Positions 10,006-20,990 of a stretch of 64,000 nucleotides of DNA are shown piece after piece. The stretch is taken from positions 128,694,013 to 128,758,012 of the forward strand of contig CM038043.1 in NCBI GenBank assembly GCA_021397845.1, in the 5' to 3' direction. Made by a program: the position numbers and the translations under genes. The notes under the pieces were generated by a model. That model saw only the letters and a program-made list of their open reading frames with translations, was not told the origin of the DNA and did not search any database. How positions within the stretch are numbered: position 1 is the first letter of the stretch; every line of letters starts with the position of its first letter. This DNA is from Areca catechu (lineage: Eukaryota; Streptophyta; Magnoliopsida; Arecales; Arecaceae).

Positions 10006-10623
10006 TGATGGGGACATCTCAAGCACGGATCTTGGAGCAAGCATAATTCTTGGAGTGGCATAGATCTTGAAGCATTTTTTGGAATAAATTTATTTAGGAT
10101 TTATCTTTTGTTTAAAATTTGAATTAGGATTTGGTTGGTTAGGATTGATATATGGATAGGCTTATCTTATCCTATCTTATATTTGAATTTGATTCGTTCT
10201 TATCTTTTTATCTTGTATTCAAATTCAAATGAGGCTTGGAAAATCTATAAATACCACCCTCAACCTTTTGTACTGAGGAGGATGGATGAATAAAATTTCT
10301 ATTGTTCTGTGTGAAGGATCTGTGTGATCCTAGGGTATCTATATGATCCCTTCTCCATCTTCCCAGGGTTTCTGTGTGATCCCTGATTTTGGGCATCTGT
10401 GTGAGCCCAGGGCATCTATGTGAGCCCCTTTGCTATGTGCTTGTTCTTCTAGGGCATCTGTGTGAGCCCCTTTGCTATGTGCTTGTTCTTCTTGGGGAAT
10501 CTATGTGAACCCCAGTATTTTATCTTTACCCTGCACCCTCTTTTTTCCTCCTCCTTTGCAAATCCTAATCCCTGATGACTTTCATGCTCGCCAGCGATCC
10601 AGTCCAATCTCTGTCCCGCATCA
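10006..10623 (+). repeat. 3' LTR of the short element (618 bp)
   Basis: Shares both ends with the first LTR, including TATAAATA at 10246-10253 and the duplicated GTGAGCCCCTTTGCTATG block. It lacks about 400 bp of the first LTR's middle and carries its own run of CTGTGTGATCC-type repeats instead. This size and content mismatch suggests the two LTRs come from different insertion events. Confidence 0.85.
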
Positions 10624-11587
10624 CTTCGGGTCAAGACGCCGTTGTCGAAGTCGAGCTCCGCCTCTACCCAGACTTCTTCGCCAGGCTGGCTCCCCTCGAG
10701 GTCGAGGCATCGTGGCCGAAGTTGAGCTCCACCTTCCTGAGCTCGCCCCACCTCAAATGAAGAGACCTGCAGCTGAAGGACGTCACTGCTTCCTTAGACG
10801 GCGGCAAGCCACCCAAGGACCATAGAGGGGTGCTCATAGGGCCACAATAACTGCCCCAACTACCACTTTCACCGAAAGGGAAGGGGTCTTCCAATTGAGG
10901 TGCTGCGCTCCCGGCCGACTGTCTGTACCATCCAAAAGAGGAAATCAACCCAGAGGATTCGAATCCAGGGGGCGACTGCCCGCCGATCGAGGCTCTGCCT
11001 GGCTTTCCAAAATGGAGTGACCAGGAGGAGGGTCAAAGCACACGATGCTATTCCTTATCATGGATGGGGAAAGGCACCTCATGCACGACACCGGACATCG
11101 CCTCATGCACTTGCAAGTGAGGGGAAGATCTCGATTTAAGCGGTGCATAATGATCCTAGCTAAAAGGAATTCTCTAAGATTCAAACAAGGTAAGTCAAGT
11201 CACAAGCAAGAAAATGAGCAATTGGGGATAGTACATCGGAGAGCCACTGCTCCATGCTACCGGAGACCCCCAGGAAGGGCCTTGACGGACACAGCTGCCT
11301 AGCTCGGGCTCTCCTCTGCTACCACTCCCACGCTCTGCTCTCGACCCACTCACACTCTCTCATTTCACAAACTTCTCCTCCTAGCATGGAGTCCACCTAC
11401 GGGACTCGACCAGGAGGATCTATTTTCCTGGATCGCCACTGATTTGAGCATTGGAGTGCCCCCATCGAGATTACCGGCCAGGGTCTTCTCTATTTTGCAG
11501 GTCTGGGCATTCGAGCTAGATCCTGAGCAACAAGGATGCAGTCCGAGGTCATCTTCAGCTACAAGCCACGACGATCGGGTGGCAACA
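10624..11587 (+). repeat. Truncated Tat-type LTR, plus sense
   Basis: Ends GGCAACA at 11587, immediately before copia gag sequence. Positions 11440-11460 contain GATTTGAGCATTGGAG, the block shared by the Tat-type LTRs here. The left end is lost at the neighbouring LTR element (10624), so no TG terminus or target duplication can be checked. It was presumably inserted into the copia gag region. Confidence 0.6.
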
Positions 11588-12003
11588 AATAGAAATGTCA
11601 AAAGTAAAATTAAAAAGATTTGGATTTTCAAAGGAACCACCTCCACTAACCTGCAAGGACCCAAGAAAGCTTGGATACCTAAAAGAACTCCTTGATTATC
11701 TTACAGGAATGTCTTGCAGCAAGAATTCAAGCAAAAGATGGTATCTGGATAGTGGCTGTTCAAGATATATGACGGGTGACAATGATCAATTCATCACCCT
11801 AGAGATGAAAGAAGGAGAAATGGTTACTTTTGGTGACAATGGTAAGGGAAAAATAATTAAAATTGGTAAGATCAAAATAACCCCTTCTACATTCATTGAA
11901 AATGTATTGCTAGTTGACAAATTGAAGCATAATTTATTAAGTATTAGTCAATTATGTGATAGAGGCTTCAAGGTTGTTTTTGAATCATCTGTGTATAATA
12001 ACT
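11588..12003 (+). pseudogene. Copia gag end and aspartic protease
   Basis: Starts at the LTR junction with the tail of gag (KIKKIWIFKG, TNLQGPKKAWIPK), which resembles the gag C-terminus of SIRE-type elements. A frameshift follows, then protease: WYLDSGCSRYMTGD with the catalytic DSG, VTFGDNGKGKIIKIGKI, LLVDKLKHNLLSISQLCDRGF. The protease frame (11595-12005) ends with a stop at NN-stop. Everything upstream in gag, including any zinc knuckle, is absent. Confidence 0.85.
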
Positions 12004-13540
12004 AACTCACTTGTTTCTAGCACCTAGCTCATTGGTCATAGACTTAGAAATATATATGTGGTAGATTTGAATGATCTAGCCATGTCTAGTACTACATGTC
12101 TAGTGGCAATGAATGCTAACATCAACGAGTCTAGTTTACTTTGATATAGAAGATTAGGTCATCCTAGCATGCATACTATATTGCCAAATTAATTTTCAAA
12201 GATATAGTTAGAGGTTTGCCTAAATTTAAAGTTGATTTTGAACATGTTTGTGATGTTTGTCAATTAGGTAAACAAACTAAGGAGAGTTTTAAATCGATAA
12301 ACTTAGTTTCAACTTCTAAACCTCTTGAACTACTTCATATGGACCTATTTGGACCAACTAGGACCACAAGCCTAGGTGGTATGAAATATGGACTTGTGAT
12401 TGTTGATGATTTTTCAAGATTTACATGAATCTTATTTATTACACACAAAGATGAAGCTTTCAAAGTTTTTCAAAAATTTCATAAGAAAGTTTCAAATCAA
12501 AAAGGTCTTTCTGTGATTTTAATTAGGAGTGCTCATGGCACTAAATTCAAAAATCAGTATTTTGATGATTATTGCACTAAGCATGGCATTAATCACAACT
12601 AGGACTGGAAATGGGCTGGCCCAAAGCCCATTGGGCCAGCCCAAAGATTATATTTTCAAAATTTTTGGATCAAATCCGGGCATCCCTTTGGTCCAAAAAT
12701 TAAACAGACTTTATTTTACAGCCCTAAGACTAGTCCAATATGCTTAAAATTTTGTCCGCAGCCTGTACTAATTTCAGGCTGGCTCGAAGTTTATTGAGCT
12801 GGCCCAGTCCAGTTCTAAATAATGGGCTTTTGGGCTGGTCCATTTCTAGCCCTAATCACAACTTCTTCACTCCTAGAACATCACAACAAAATGGTGTTGT
12901 AAAGAGAAAGAATAGGACTTTGGAAGAGATGGCCTGAACAATATTATGTAAAGGCAATCTTCCAAGGTACTTTACGGCAGAAGCGGCGAACACTGCTTGT
13001 TGTATCTTAAATTATGTTTTGATAAGACCGATTTTGAAGAAAACCCCCTATAAACTTTGGAATGAAAGAAAACCTACTATTCATTACTTTCATGTTTTTG
13101 GTTGTAAATGCTTTGTATTAAATAATGAAAAGGATAACCTAGGAAAGTTTGATACTAAATCTGATGAAACAATCTTTCTTGGTTATTCAATCAATAGCAA
13201 AGCATATAGAGTATTTAATAAAAAAACTTTAATAGTTGAAGAATCTGTTCATATTATCTTTGATGAAGCTAACCCCTCACTTTTTAAAAAAGAAGAGTGT
13301 GTAGACAATGATGTAGGTACACTTGACAAAGAAATGGAGGATATGAGCTTAAAAGACAAACCAACCCAAGAAAGAGAAGAAGTGGTAAGTAGAGATCATG
13401 GTGATTTTCCAAAGGAATGGAGGTTTACTTCACATCCTAAAAATTTAATTATTGGTCATCCCTCTCAATGTGTTAGGACTAGGTCTTCATTTAGAGATGC
13501 ACATAATTATTTAGCCTGTCATACAAGTAGAACCGCATAG
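12004..13540 (+). pseudogene. Copia integrase, split by a MITE
   Basis: GAG-pre-integrase remnant with CDVCQLGKQTKESF, then the core: LLHMDLFGPTRT keeps the first Asp. The second catalytic position reads IRSAHGTKF (Asp to Ala) and the third reads QQNGVVKRKNRTLEEM (Glu to Lys), so the triad is lost. The core is interrupted at GINHN by the MITE at 12600-12854 and resumes with FFTPRTSQQNG. The C-terminal part (VFGCKCFVLN, FLGYSINSKAYRVFN) stays open from 13019 to 13540. Several further stops occur upstream. Confidence 0.88.
12600..12854. mobile_element. hAT-type MITE (255 bp)
   Basis: Flanked by perfect 8-bp duplications ATCACAAC (12592-12599 and 12855-12862). Ends are imperfect inverted repeats: TAGGACTGGAAATGGGCTGG at the left, and TAGGGCTAGAAATGG as the reverse complement of the right end. 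An 8-bp duplication with TAGGG-type termini is the hAT signature. No coding capacity. Removing the MITE and one duplication rejoins the integrase reading frame, so it arrived after the copia element. Confidence 0.92.
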
Positions 13541-13544
13541 TATA

Positions 13545-14300
13545 GAAGAGGCTGAAAATGTTCCTAATTGGATGATGGCCATGCATAAAGAACTTAACCA
13601 ATTTAAAAGAAATAATGTATGGACCTTAGTAAGTAGACCGTCAGACTATCCTATCATAGGAACCAAATGGGATTTTAGAAATAAGCTAGATAAAAAAAAA
13701 AAAATGTAATTAGAAATAAGACAAGATTAATGGCAAAATGATATAATCAAGAAGAAGGAATAGATTTTGATGAGACCTATGCACCCATAGCAAGACTAGA
13801 AGCCATTAGACTATTGCTTACATTTGCTTGCTACATGAATTTCAAACTATTTCAAATGGATGTAAAGAGTGTATTTTTGAATGATTTTATATCTGAAGAA
13901 GTTTTTATAGAATAACCACCGGGTTTTGAAAGTCATACTTTGCCAAATCATGTTTTCAAACTCAATAAAGCATTGTATGGATTGAAATAAGTACCTAGAG
14001 CCTGGTATGATAGATTAAGTAAGTTCTTACTTGAAAATAATTTTGTTAGAGGTAATGTAGATACAACTTTATTTATAAAAAAAAAGAGAATAATATATTA
14101 GTTGTATAGATTTATGTTGATGATATCATTTTTTGTGTAACTAATTAGAATCTTTGCAAAGAATTTTCTGAGTTAATGCAGGGTGAATTTTAGATGAGCT
14201 TAATGGGTGAACTAACTTACTTCCTCGAACTCCAAATTAAGTAAACAAGAGAAGGAATTTTTATCAACCAAGCAAAGTACATCAAAGAAATCATTAAGAA
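13545..14300 (+). pseudogene. Copia reverse transcriptase
   Basis: Motifs across shifting frames: NWMMAMHKELNQF, NVWTLVSRP, IIGTKWDFRNKLD, then after an A-run frameshift near 13690 YNQEEGIDFDETYAPIARLEA, FQMDVKSVFLN, PPGFES, FKLNKALYGLK, PRAWYDRLSKFL, and IYVDDIIF near 14110. At least three in-frame stops (TAA or TAG) stand where Gln or Trp codons are expected. Dead, but recognisable throughout. Confidence 0.85.
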
Positions 14301-14307
14301 GTTTGGT

Positions 14308-15056
14308 ATGGAGTCATCCAAAAAAATAAGCACACCCATGAGCCCTACATGCAGATTAGATAAAGATGAAGATGGCAACAACATTGATCAAAAGCTTTAT
14401 AGAGATATAATTGGATCACTATTATATTTAACTATTAGTATGCCTGATATCTTGTTCAGTGTATGCATATATGCTAGATTTCAATCAAATCCTAAAGAAT
14501 TGCACATAATTGCTGTTAAAAGAATTATAAAATATCTTAAAGGAACAAGTAATCTTGGTCTATGGTATTCTAAGCAATCTTCATTAAATTTAATTGGCTT
14601 TTCTAATACTGATTATGATGGATGTAAAATTGATAGAAAGAGCACTAATGGCACATGTCAATTTCTAGGATTGAACTTAATTATATGTCATTGTAAGAAA
14701 CAAAACTCAATAATACTATTTACTGTTGAGGTAGAGTATGTGGCTGTAGGGAATTGTTATGCACAGGTGTTATGGATTAAGCAATGGCTAGAAGATTTTA
14801 ATGTTATTCAATCTAAAATTCCTATCAAATATGATAACACAAGTGCTATTAATCTAACAAAGAACCCAATTCAGCATTCAAGAACAAAGCACACTAAAAT
14901 TAGACATCACTTTATTAGGAATCATGTACAAAATGGTGATATTGAACTTGAATTTATTCCAACTAAAAACTAACTTGCTGACATCTTTATTAAGACACTC
15001 AATAAAGAAAGATTTGAGATGATTAGAAGTGAATTAGGTTTATATGATCCTTTTTA
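14308..15056 (+). pseudogene. Copia RNase H
   Basis: Open from 14308 to 14973, then one stop and the pol tail (LADIFIKTLNKERFEMIR) to 15056. Motifs: GSLLYLTISMPDI, LKGTSNLGLWYS, GFSNTDYDGCKIDRKSTNGTC, VEVEYVAVGNCYAQVLWIKQWL, YDNTSAINLTKNPIQHSRTKH, IRHHFIRNHV. The first catalytic Asp of the usual G-(Y/F)-S-D-A-D motif is Asn here; later acidic residues remain. Confidence 0.88.
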
Positions 15057-15393
15057 GAAACTTTGACCTAATTTCTTCTAAAACTAAGGAAAGTTATTTA
15101 GAAGACCTCCAATATAAATTAAAGGACAATGACCACCTTATCTAGTGTGCTACTATCCTTAGAAATCTTTTCGAGCATTTTTGCTCGAGCCGACTTTAGT
15201 AGACAAGGCTCTGGCCGAGTCGACTTGATTGTTGGGTTAAGGCTTTTTATATATAATCTATAAGTCTAAGCCAAGCTTTGTTTTCACTGTTGAACCTTGA
15301 CCAAAACCCCAAAAACTCTTCCGAACCTAAGAGACCTCTCCTCCCTTCCCATTTTCCTCGTATTTCCACTTTCTTCCCTATTTGTTTTTCGTG
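15057..15393 (+). promoter_or_regulatory. Spacer before env-like ORF with TATA-like box
   Basis: Non-coding spacer. A small inverted repeat CGAGCATTTTTGCTCG lies at 15172-15187, next to two GAGCCGACT / GAGTCGACT motifs like those in the 3' LTR. TATATATAA at 15248-15256 stands about 140 bp before the env-like ATG. It could be a promoter for a separate downstream message, but this is only positional evidence. Confidence 0.35.
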
Positions 15394-17139
15394 ATGGCTC
15401 CCAAAAGGGCAGTGAGGAAGTGCTCTTGTGCAGTCGACTCAAGTGCGCACGGGGAAAGAAGAAGAGAAGAGAAGAGGAAGAGTCTCAAGAAATGGAAGAA
15501 GTAGAAGCACCGTCTCCACCAAGGCAAGTTGTTTCTATGGCCAATCGGCTAGTCACAAGTGGAAGAGGGATTGTTTTCACATTTTTGGAAGGATTGGGTG
15601 TAAGAATTGGAGAATGGATTGAAAAACAAGGTTGGATCTTCTTTTGTTCTTTAGATACCCCAACCTATCCTTATTTAATAAGAACTTTCTTTGAAAATCT
15701 TACCCTAGGTGAATACCATATTGAGTCAATTATGAAAGGGATAAGAATGTTGGTGGATTAAGAGAAGCTGAGTAACATTCTATAGATGCCCACAGATGGT
15801 ACAAATCATTTGGTATTAAAGAATAAGCAGAGAGCATTGAGATTGGTTCTAGAGAGATCAAATGTAGATATTATCAAGAATATTCAAGCCAATATGCTCT
15901 CACTGGAAATGCGGTTGCTTCACGACATCATCAGTCAGATCTTTATGCCTAGGATCGGTCGCTTTGACTGGGTGAGCGAACGAGATCTAGTTTTCATGAG
16001 GCATTTGATTGAGGGGGAGGCCCTTAATCTGCCCTATATTATGATTGTTCAAATGAGAGAGGCATTAAGGAAGGCAAAGGCATGTCTACCCTATGGCATG
16101 GTCTTTATGCTATTGTTTCAGGATGTAAGGATTGATCTCACAGGTGAGGACGACAGACCCCTTCACCATACAGACATCTATTTGGCAAAATCCCTTCAAA
16201 GGATGGGGTACTATATGGTAGAAGGAATTTGGTCAAAAAGGATATCTACTCAGAGGGTTGCTAGTTCTTCTGATGATGATGAGGAGCAGACTGAGCATCC
16301 AGCTGGTGACACTGATGCTACTACAGCCAGAGATGATGGTACTCAGGCTAATTTTGATGAGTAGGGTCAGACACAGAGAGTGCCTGACAGTCCCAGGATA
16401 CCTCCTGGACCTTCTACCGGACCCGCTCTCGAACCTTCGATTATAGCACCATCAGCTTCGCAGGCCTTTATAGCCCAGCAAATCAGACTTCTCTCAAATT
16501 CCCAGACGAGCTTCATTAGTTCGATGATTGGTGAGCTATGCTAGACAGTCGACACTAGTCTATAGGACATCAGGGCATAACTAGGGCAGTTGACCACCAG
16601 GGTCGAAGCTGTGGAGAGCAGACCGCATCAGCAAAAAGATTCCTTTCTGTTATCAGAGAGCTACATGCAGACTTTGGCAGACTAAGGAGAGCTACAAACA
16701 GCTTCAGGGCACAGCAGGCTGTGGAGATATAGGGCATGCAAAGAGGACTGGAAGGTCTTAAGGATGAGCTTCGAGCTATTGGTTACATCTACTCAAGCTT
16801 ACTTCCACTGCTGAGGCTTCTTCAGCTCAGACCTCCAGGGAGCCACCAGCACACCCACGATCACCACCAGCTTAGCCACCACCTTTTGTACCTCCTGGAT
16901 TATTTGATCCAAACCCTATTTCTTTTATACAACCTACTGACCCTTATATGCCTTCTGAAGTTAAAGTAGAACCTACTCCATCTAAGGCCAAACAAAAATC
17001 TAGGGGTAAACAAAAAGCTAGGACACCTAAGGCCCCTACTAGAACTAGATTTAGAGACCTTAGATTTGAACTCTTAAAAACTAAGACTTTAGATACTGCA
17101 CTAGATGTAGGTTCCTCCTCTAGTGAGGAAGAACACTAG
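15394..17139 (+). pseudogene. SIRE-type env-like / plant transposon ORF
   Basis: Extra ORF after RNase H. It likely starts MAPKRAVRK at 15394 and shifts frame within an Arg/Glu/Lys-rich stretch. The next part has GWIFFCSLDTPTYPYLIRTF, then MPTDG, MPRIGRFDWVSERDL and KAKACLPYGMVFMLLFQDV, open to 16364. This resembles the putative plant transposon / envelope-like protein family (PF20167-like). A Ser/Asp/Glu-rich linker, Gln-rich stretches broken by several TAG stops, and a basic tail (SKAKQKSRGKQKARTPKAPT) ending SSSSEEEH follow. No convincing signal peptide or membrane anchor is seen, so an envelope function is not supported. The family name is from memory of motifs, not a search. Confidence 0.65.
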
Positions 17140-18064
17140 ATTGTATCTTTGAGATGGTATCTTTTTATCCTCTGAATGTATTGCCTTTTGATGTAATGAA
17201 CTATCTTTCAAAAGTAATGAAATATCTTCTTTTCTGAATTATTGTGTACATTGTGATGATTGTCTTATTTCTACATCTTATTACTTTCCTGAATGATCTC
17301 AATGTTTAACCTAATAAGGGGGAGAGAAACTTTACTTGAGTTTTTATGAAGAATTTCAACATGAAAAATTCTATGAAAAAGTAAAATTATCTCAAACAAA
17401 ATTATCATTATTCTTACTCTTTTAAAAATAATATGCTTTTTGAAAACCTTTTTGATTAATGACAAAAAGGGGGAGTGTTTGATGTGCATGGAAATGAATT
17501 GGCATATTGATGTGTAAAAATGAATGAATTAGCATAATGTGGGTATGAATTTTGCTTATATTGGATCATCTTGCTCTGGTACTCTTATTTGATCATATCT
17601 TAACTAATCTTGATTCATTCAGATCTCTAATTGCCAATATAACAGCTCTAATACATTCTAAATACCTTTGATGCTTTTTATAATAACTTTGATATAATCC
17701 AGATATTATGAGTTGACATTTGTTTAAAACATCTCTGATATTTTCTGATACATAAGCTCTGATACATTTTGTGCTTTTGCTCTGATACATTCTATCTTGG
17801 TATTTCTCTAAGCTCTGACATCTTTGTTGACTTTAATTATGATAGGCAAAAGCAGCTTTTGATCTAAAATTTACTTTGATACATATTGGATCTAATTCAA
17901 AAATCTTAATACTTTGTTGATAAATCTTGATGCTTTTAATATATTAATGATACTTGTTATACATCTCAATATTATAATCATATACAAGTTACTCTGATAC
18001 ATTTATTGAAATCTGTAAAGTTTTTCCATGCCCAATGTTTTGTCATCATCAAAAAGGAGGAGAT
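17140..18064 (+). other. SIRE 3' UTR with polypurine tracts
   Basis: Non-coding and AT-rich. Purine runs include AAGGGGGAGAG near 17318 and AAAAAGGGGGAG at about 17463. AAAAAGGAGGAGA at 18051-18063 directly precedes the LTR and is the likely primer for plus-strand synthesis. Between them are many CTCTGATA / TTTGATAC repeats (about 17570-18000). No gene is seen. Confidence 0.7.
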
Positions 18065-19626
18065 TGTTGATCCCTAGAATGATTTAAATGATAACCAAAC
18101 ATTGGAGCATGTATTTGTTTACTAATTCTATTTCAAGTGTTCTCAAAGTTTTTGTAGGATGATTTCATTGAACAACCCTACTTCCTACAACATGGTAGTA
18201 TGTTAAGTCTTTTTTTATTAAAAGTTCATGTAAAGAAGAGCCCTCTAGAAAAATTTATTGTTTACTCCTGTAAGAGGGCTACTTCTATGTACTTCTAAGT
18301 TTAATTTTCTCGAGTTCAATCTTTAATGGAGTTGGAAAGGCTTTGAGTTATTTGGAAGCCATTGGAAGAAAGTCTGGACAAGTTTGACAAGCTTTGGACT
18401 AGAGCCGACTCAAAGAAGGAGAGCCGACTTGAAGTCTGGCATGGCACACTATTTTCTGGCATGCAGACATTCTAGCCAACTTGAGTCAGAAGAGCCGACT
18501 CAAGTAGAGTCCAATTCTAAAGTTTTGAGAATTCGAGCCGACTCAACGGGATCCGAGCTGGCTCATCAAGAGTGTAGTTTTCTCAGACAGACATCCGAGC
18601 CAACTCGTCCAGAGTTCTGAAAATCTCAGTTCTGAAGAACCAGCCAGGCAAGCTGACTCGAAGGAGAAGAGCTGCCTCGACCAGAATATTAATTTGACCT
18701 ACCTGAGGATCCGAACCGACTCGAGCTATCTGAGCCAACTCAAGTGACTATTTTAGGTTGGTAACAGCTAGTTCCAGAATTCTTATTTTGAATCCAAAAT
18801 GGTCTCCAACGGCTATATTTCGAATCCCAACGGTCTATAATGGTTATAACCATCTGAAATTAGTTAAAGGAAATATATTTAAGGGATTTGAATCACTTTT
18901 GGAGCAAGAGATAAGAAGTTAATATGAGATTGAAGAGTTTTCATTGAACATTCAAGAGTACATACTAAAGAGTATTCAAAGCAAGCACTCAAGTCTTCAC
19001 CAACTCTTATCAGTTTCTTGAGGCATTTATTGAAGAAGTTAAGAAGCCTTGAAGAGGAGTAAAAGTGCAACAAGAAGGGCTTCTCAAGTGCTACAAATGC
19101 AACCATCCGATAATTTCAGTTTGTCATATTGTTGCTTTATTCTTTTAACTCATCTTTTGAGTTGTTCCAATTACAGCAAGGGCTGTAGCTTGGACTTGTA
19201 AAGATTATTGGTGAGCCTTGAAAACCAAGTATTTTGGTTTGTTAGTGATCCCGATTAAAACTAACATTGTAGTGGGTTTTTGGTGAGCCCAGATAAAACC
19301 AAGTTTGGATTTTTGGTGAGCCCGGGATAAAACCAAATTTAGATTTTGGATTGTGAGCCCGTGAAAACAATCCGGCTATATTTCGCTGGTGAATATAGTG
19401 AAAATTCCAAGTGATATCTTGGATAGTGGATGTAAAAGCTGGGTTGCTCCGAACCAATATAAATCTCTTGGTGTTTGTGTTGTGAATTTTTGTGTTTTGC
19501 TTTTACTTCTGCTACTAACTCATTTAATCACTTCTTACCACACTTTGATTTCAAAAGAACACTTACTTGAAGAAATTTTTTACATACCCAATTCACCCCC
19601 CTCTTGGGTAAGCCACCTGGACAACA
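18065..19626 (+). repeat. 3' LTR of the SIRE-type element (1562 bp)
   Basis: Begins TGTTGATCC right after the polypurine tract and ends GGACAACA, imperfectly complementary termini. It contains many GAGCCGACTC-like motifs (about 18400-18740) and an ATATATTTAAGG TATA-like box near 18870. The 3' end has the C-run (TTCACCCCCCTCTTGGG) usual for SIRE LTRs. The 5' LTR is absent, so no target duplication can be tested. Confidence 0.82.
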
Positions 19627-19759
19627 ACTCCCTTCATCTAGAAATAACACAAGTTGAAGCTCTTAATCAATAGTATTTTGAACTTGGAAGTGAGGGGCAA
19701 TGTTATGACAATAACTCAAATACCCAACCTCGATGAACCAACTAGATGGACAACTAAGT

Positions 19760-20030
19760 TGAAGACAAACTATGGACGAGCAACTATAGCTGAGCAATTA
19801 CGGGCGAACAACTATGGCTAAGCAACTATGGACGAGCAACTATAGCTGAGCAATTACGGACGAACAACTATGGCTAAGCAACTATGGACGAGCAACTATA
19901 GCTGAGCAATTACGGGCGAACAACTATGGCTAAGCAACTATAGCATATATGGCCACGTAATTATGGATGAGCAACTATAGCTGAGCAAATATGGATGAGC
20001 AACTATGGCCGAGCAACTATGATACTTAAG
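19760..20030. repeat. 55-57-bp tandem array in solo LTR
   Basis: TATGGACGAG recurs at 19771, 19828 and 19883. Each unit is built from shorter GAGCAACTAT-type pieces, so the array has an internal sub-period of about 14 bp. Edges decay gradually. Confidence 0.85.
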
Positions 20031-20170
20031 CCCGAGTAACTACAAGTGATTATAAGCCCTTCAGCATGATGTTCCTAGATACATGGCGGCCATGTAATTA
20101 CTTAGATCTAATTAACTATCAAAGCAGAATTAGTTGACAGCATTGGGATAGTATCAAGGCTACTACAACC

Positions 20171-20378
20171 TACAATGAGCAAGACACATTGATATTACTA
20201 TCCAAAGCATTCGAGCAAGAGACGAGGGTGAATGGAATATAGTTATCATAATAAGAAGCTATTATTCTCTAACCTACAATGAGCAAGACACATTGATATT
20301 ACTATCCAAAGCATTCGAGCAAGAGATGAGGGTGAATGGAATATAAGTTATCATAATAAGAAGCTATTATTCTTTGAC
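20171..20378. repeat. 104-bp tandem duplication
   Basis: TACAATGAGCAAGACACATT starts at 20171 and again at 20275. The copies are nearly identical through AGAAGCTATTATTCT, implying a recent duplication inside the solo LTR. Confidence 0.9.
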
Positions 20379-20750
20379 AAAACGTTGCCACTTTTAATAG
20401 AAATAGATTAGCCTCAACAAAAAGTTGTTATGCTCAACTGAAAGAGACTATCTTCTAATAGAAATCTATTATCCCGAGTAACTATAAATAGATAAGGGGG
20501 GACTTCCTAAAGGTAACACATCTTACCGGTCGAAAATGCTTATTTAGTCTTTCTCACTATCTCTCTCAGCTCCACTATTATTCAAATCCTTCACTGACTT
20601 GCGTGTTGAAGGGTTCCCCGCTAGTAACCTCCGGTCAAAAAGGACTTCCTCTATAGGAAGCACGGAGCTCTAGGAATGCATCTCACCAGAAAAGGCTGTG
20701 GGATCTATTGACACCAATGAAGTTTCAGGAGTAAGGATTTGGCTACAACA

Positions 20751-20990
20751 TGCCTCATAGGTAGAGATGGAAGCCCCTACTACTAAATATCATGGTTGTT
20801 TTGCTAATTATTTTGTATAAGGAGGGAGAAGGGATGAGAAGAATGTGGCAATAGTTGTTCTCAGCATTCTACTAAAGATAGCAATATACTGGTTGTTCAC
20901 ATTTTACATGTCAATTAAGAAGTTTGGAAACAATAGTTTTCTTCACAGAAATCCCTTCAGATTTCACCAAGTTTCCTCCATTTACTTCAG
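20751..20990. other. Spacer, nothing recognised
   Basis: AT-moderate sequence between the solo LTR and the gene-like fragment. A short ORF from 20845 has no recognisable motif. Confidence 0.3.

Larger units (their letters stand above)
8571..10623 (+). mobile_element. Short non-autonomous LTR element
   Basis: Two LTRs (8571-9593 and 10006-10623) both begin TGATGGGGACATC and end CTGTCCCGCATCA. They flank only 412 bp of interior. That interior has a Met-tRNA-type primer site right after the first LTR and a purine-rich tract (ACCATAGGAGAA) right before the second. It holds no protein domain, so movement would need help in trans. The flanking 5-mers differ (ACGTA left, CTTCG right), so this is not a simple insertion. 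Left of it is Tat RT; right of it is an unrelated LTR fragment. Confidence 0.85.
11588..19626 (+). mobile_element. Ty1/copia SIRE-type element, 5' truncated
   Basis: Plus-strand order: end of gag, protease, integrase, RT, RNase H, an extra env-like ORF, a long 3' UTR with purine tracts, and a 3' LTR (18065-19626). Protease-integrase-RT-RNase H order defines copia. A long ORF after RNase H, plus a run of A/G ending AAAAAGGAGGAGA before an LTR starting TGTTGA, fit the Maximus/SIRE lineage. The 5' LTR and most of gag are missing. Many stops and frameshifts make it old. A 255-bp hAT MITE splits the integrase. Confidence 0.88.
19701..20750 (+). repeat. Solo LTR, Tat-like (1050 bp)
   Basis: Begins TGTTATGACA and ends GGCTACAACA. 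TATA box CTATAAATAG is at 20482-20491. About 110 bp downstream, GACTTGCGTGTTGAAGGG (from 20596) is a diverged form of the Tat-type U5 block. It contains a 55-57-bp tandem array (19760-20030) and a 104-bp direct duplication. No target duplication is seen (GGCAA versus TGCCT). The U3 is similar to the fragment at 25540-26213. Confidence 0.65.

Noticed and set aside
15394..17139. True envelope gene
   Set aside because: I see no convincing signal peptide, fusion segment or membrane anchor; only its position resembles env, so it is called env-like.
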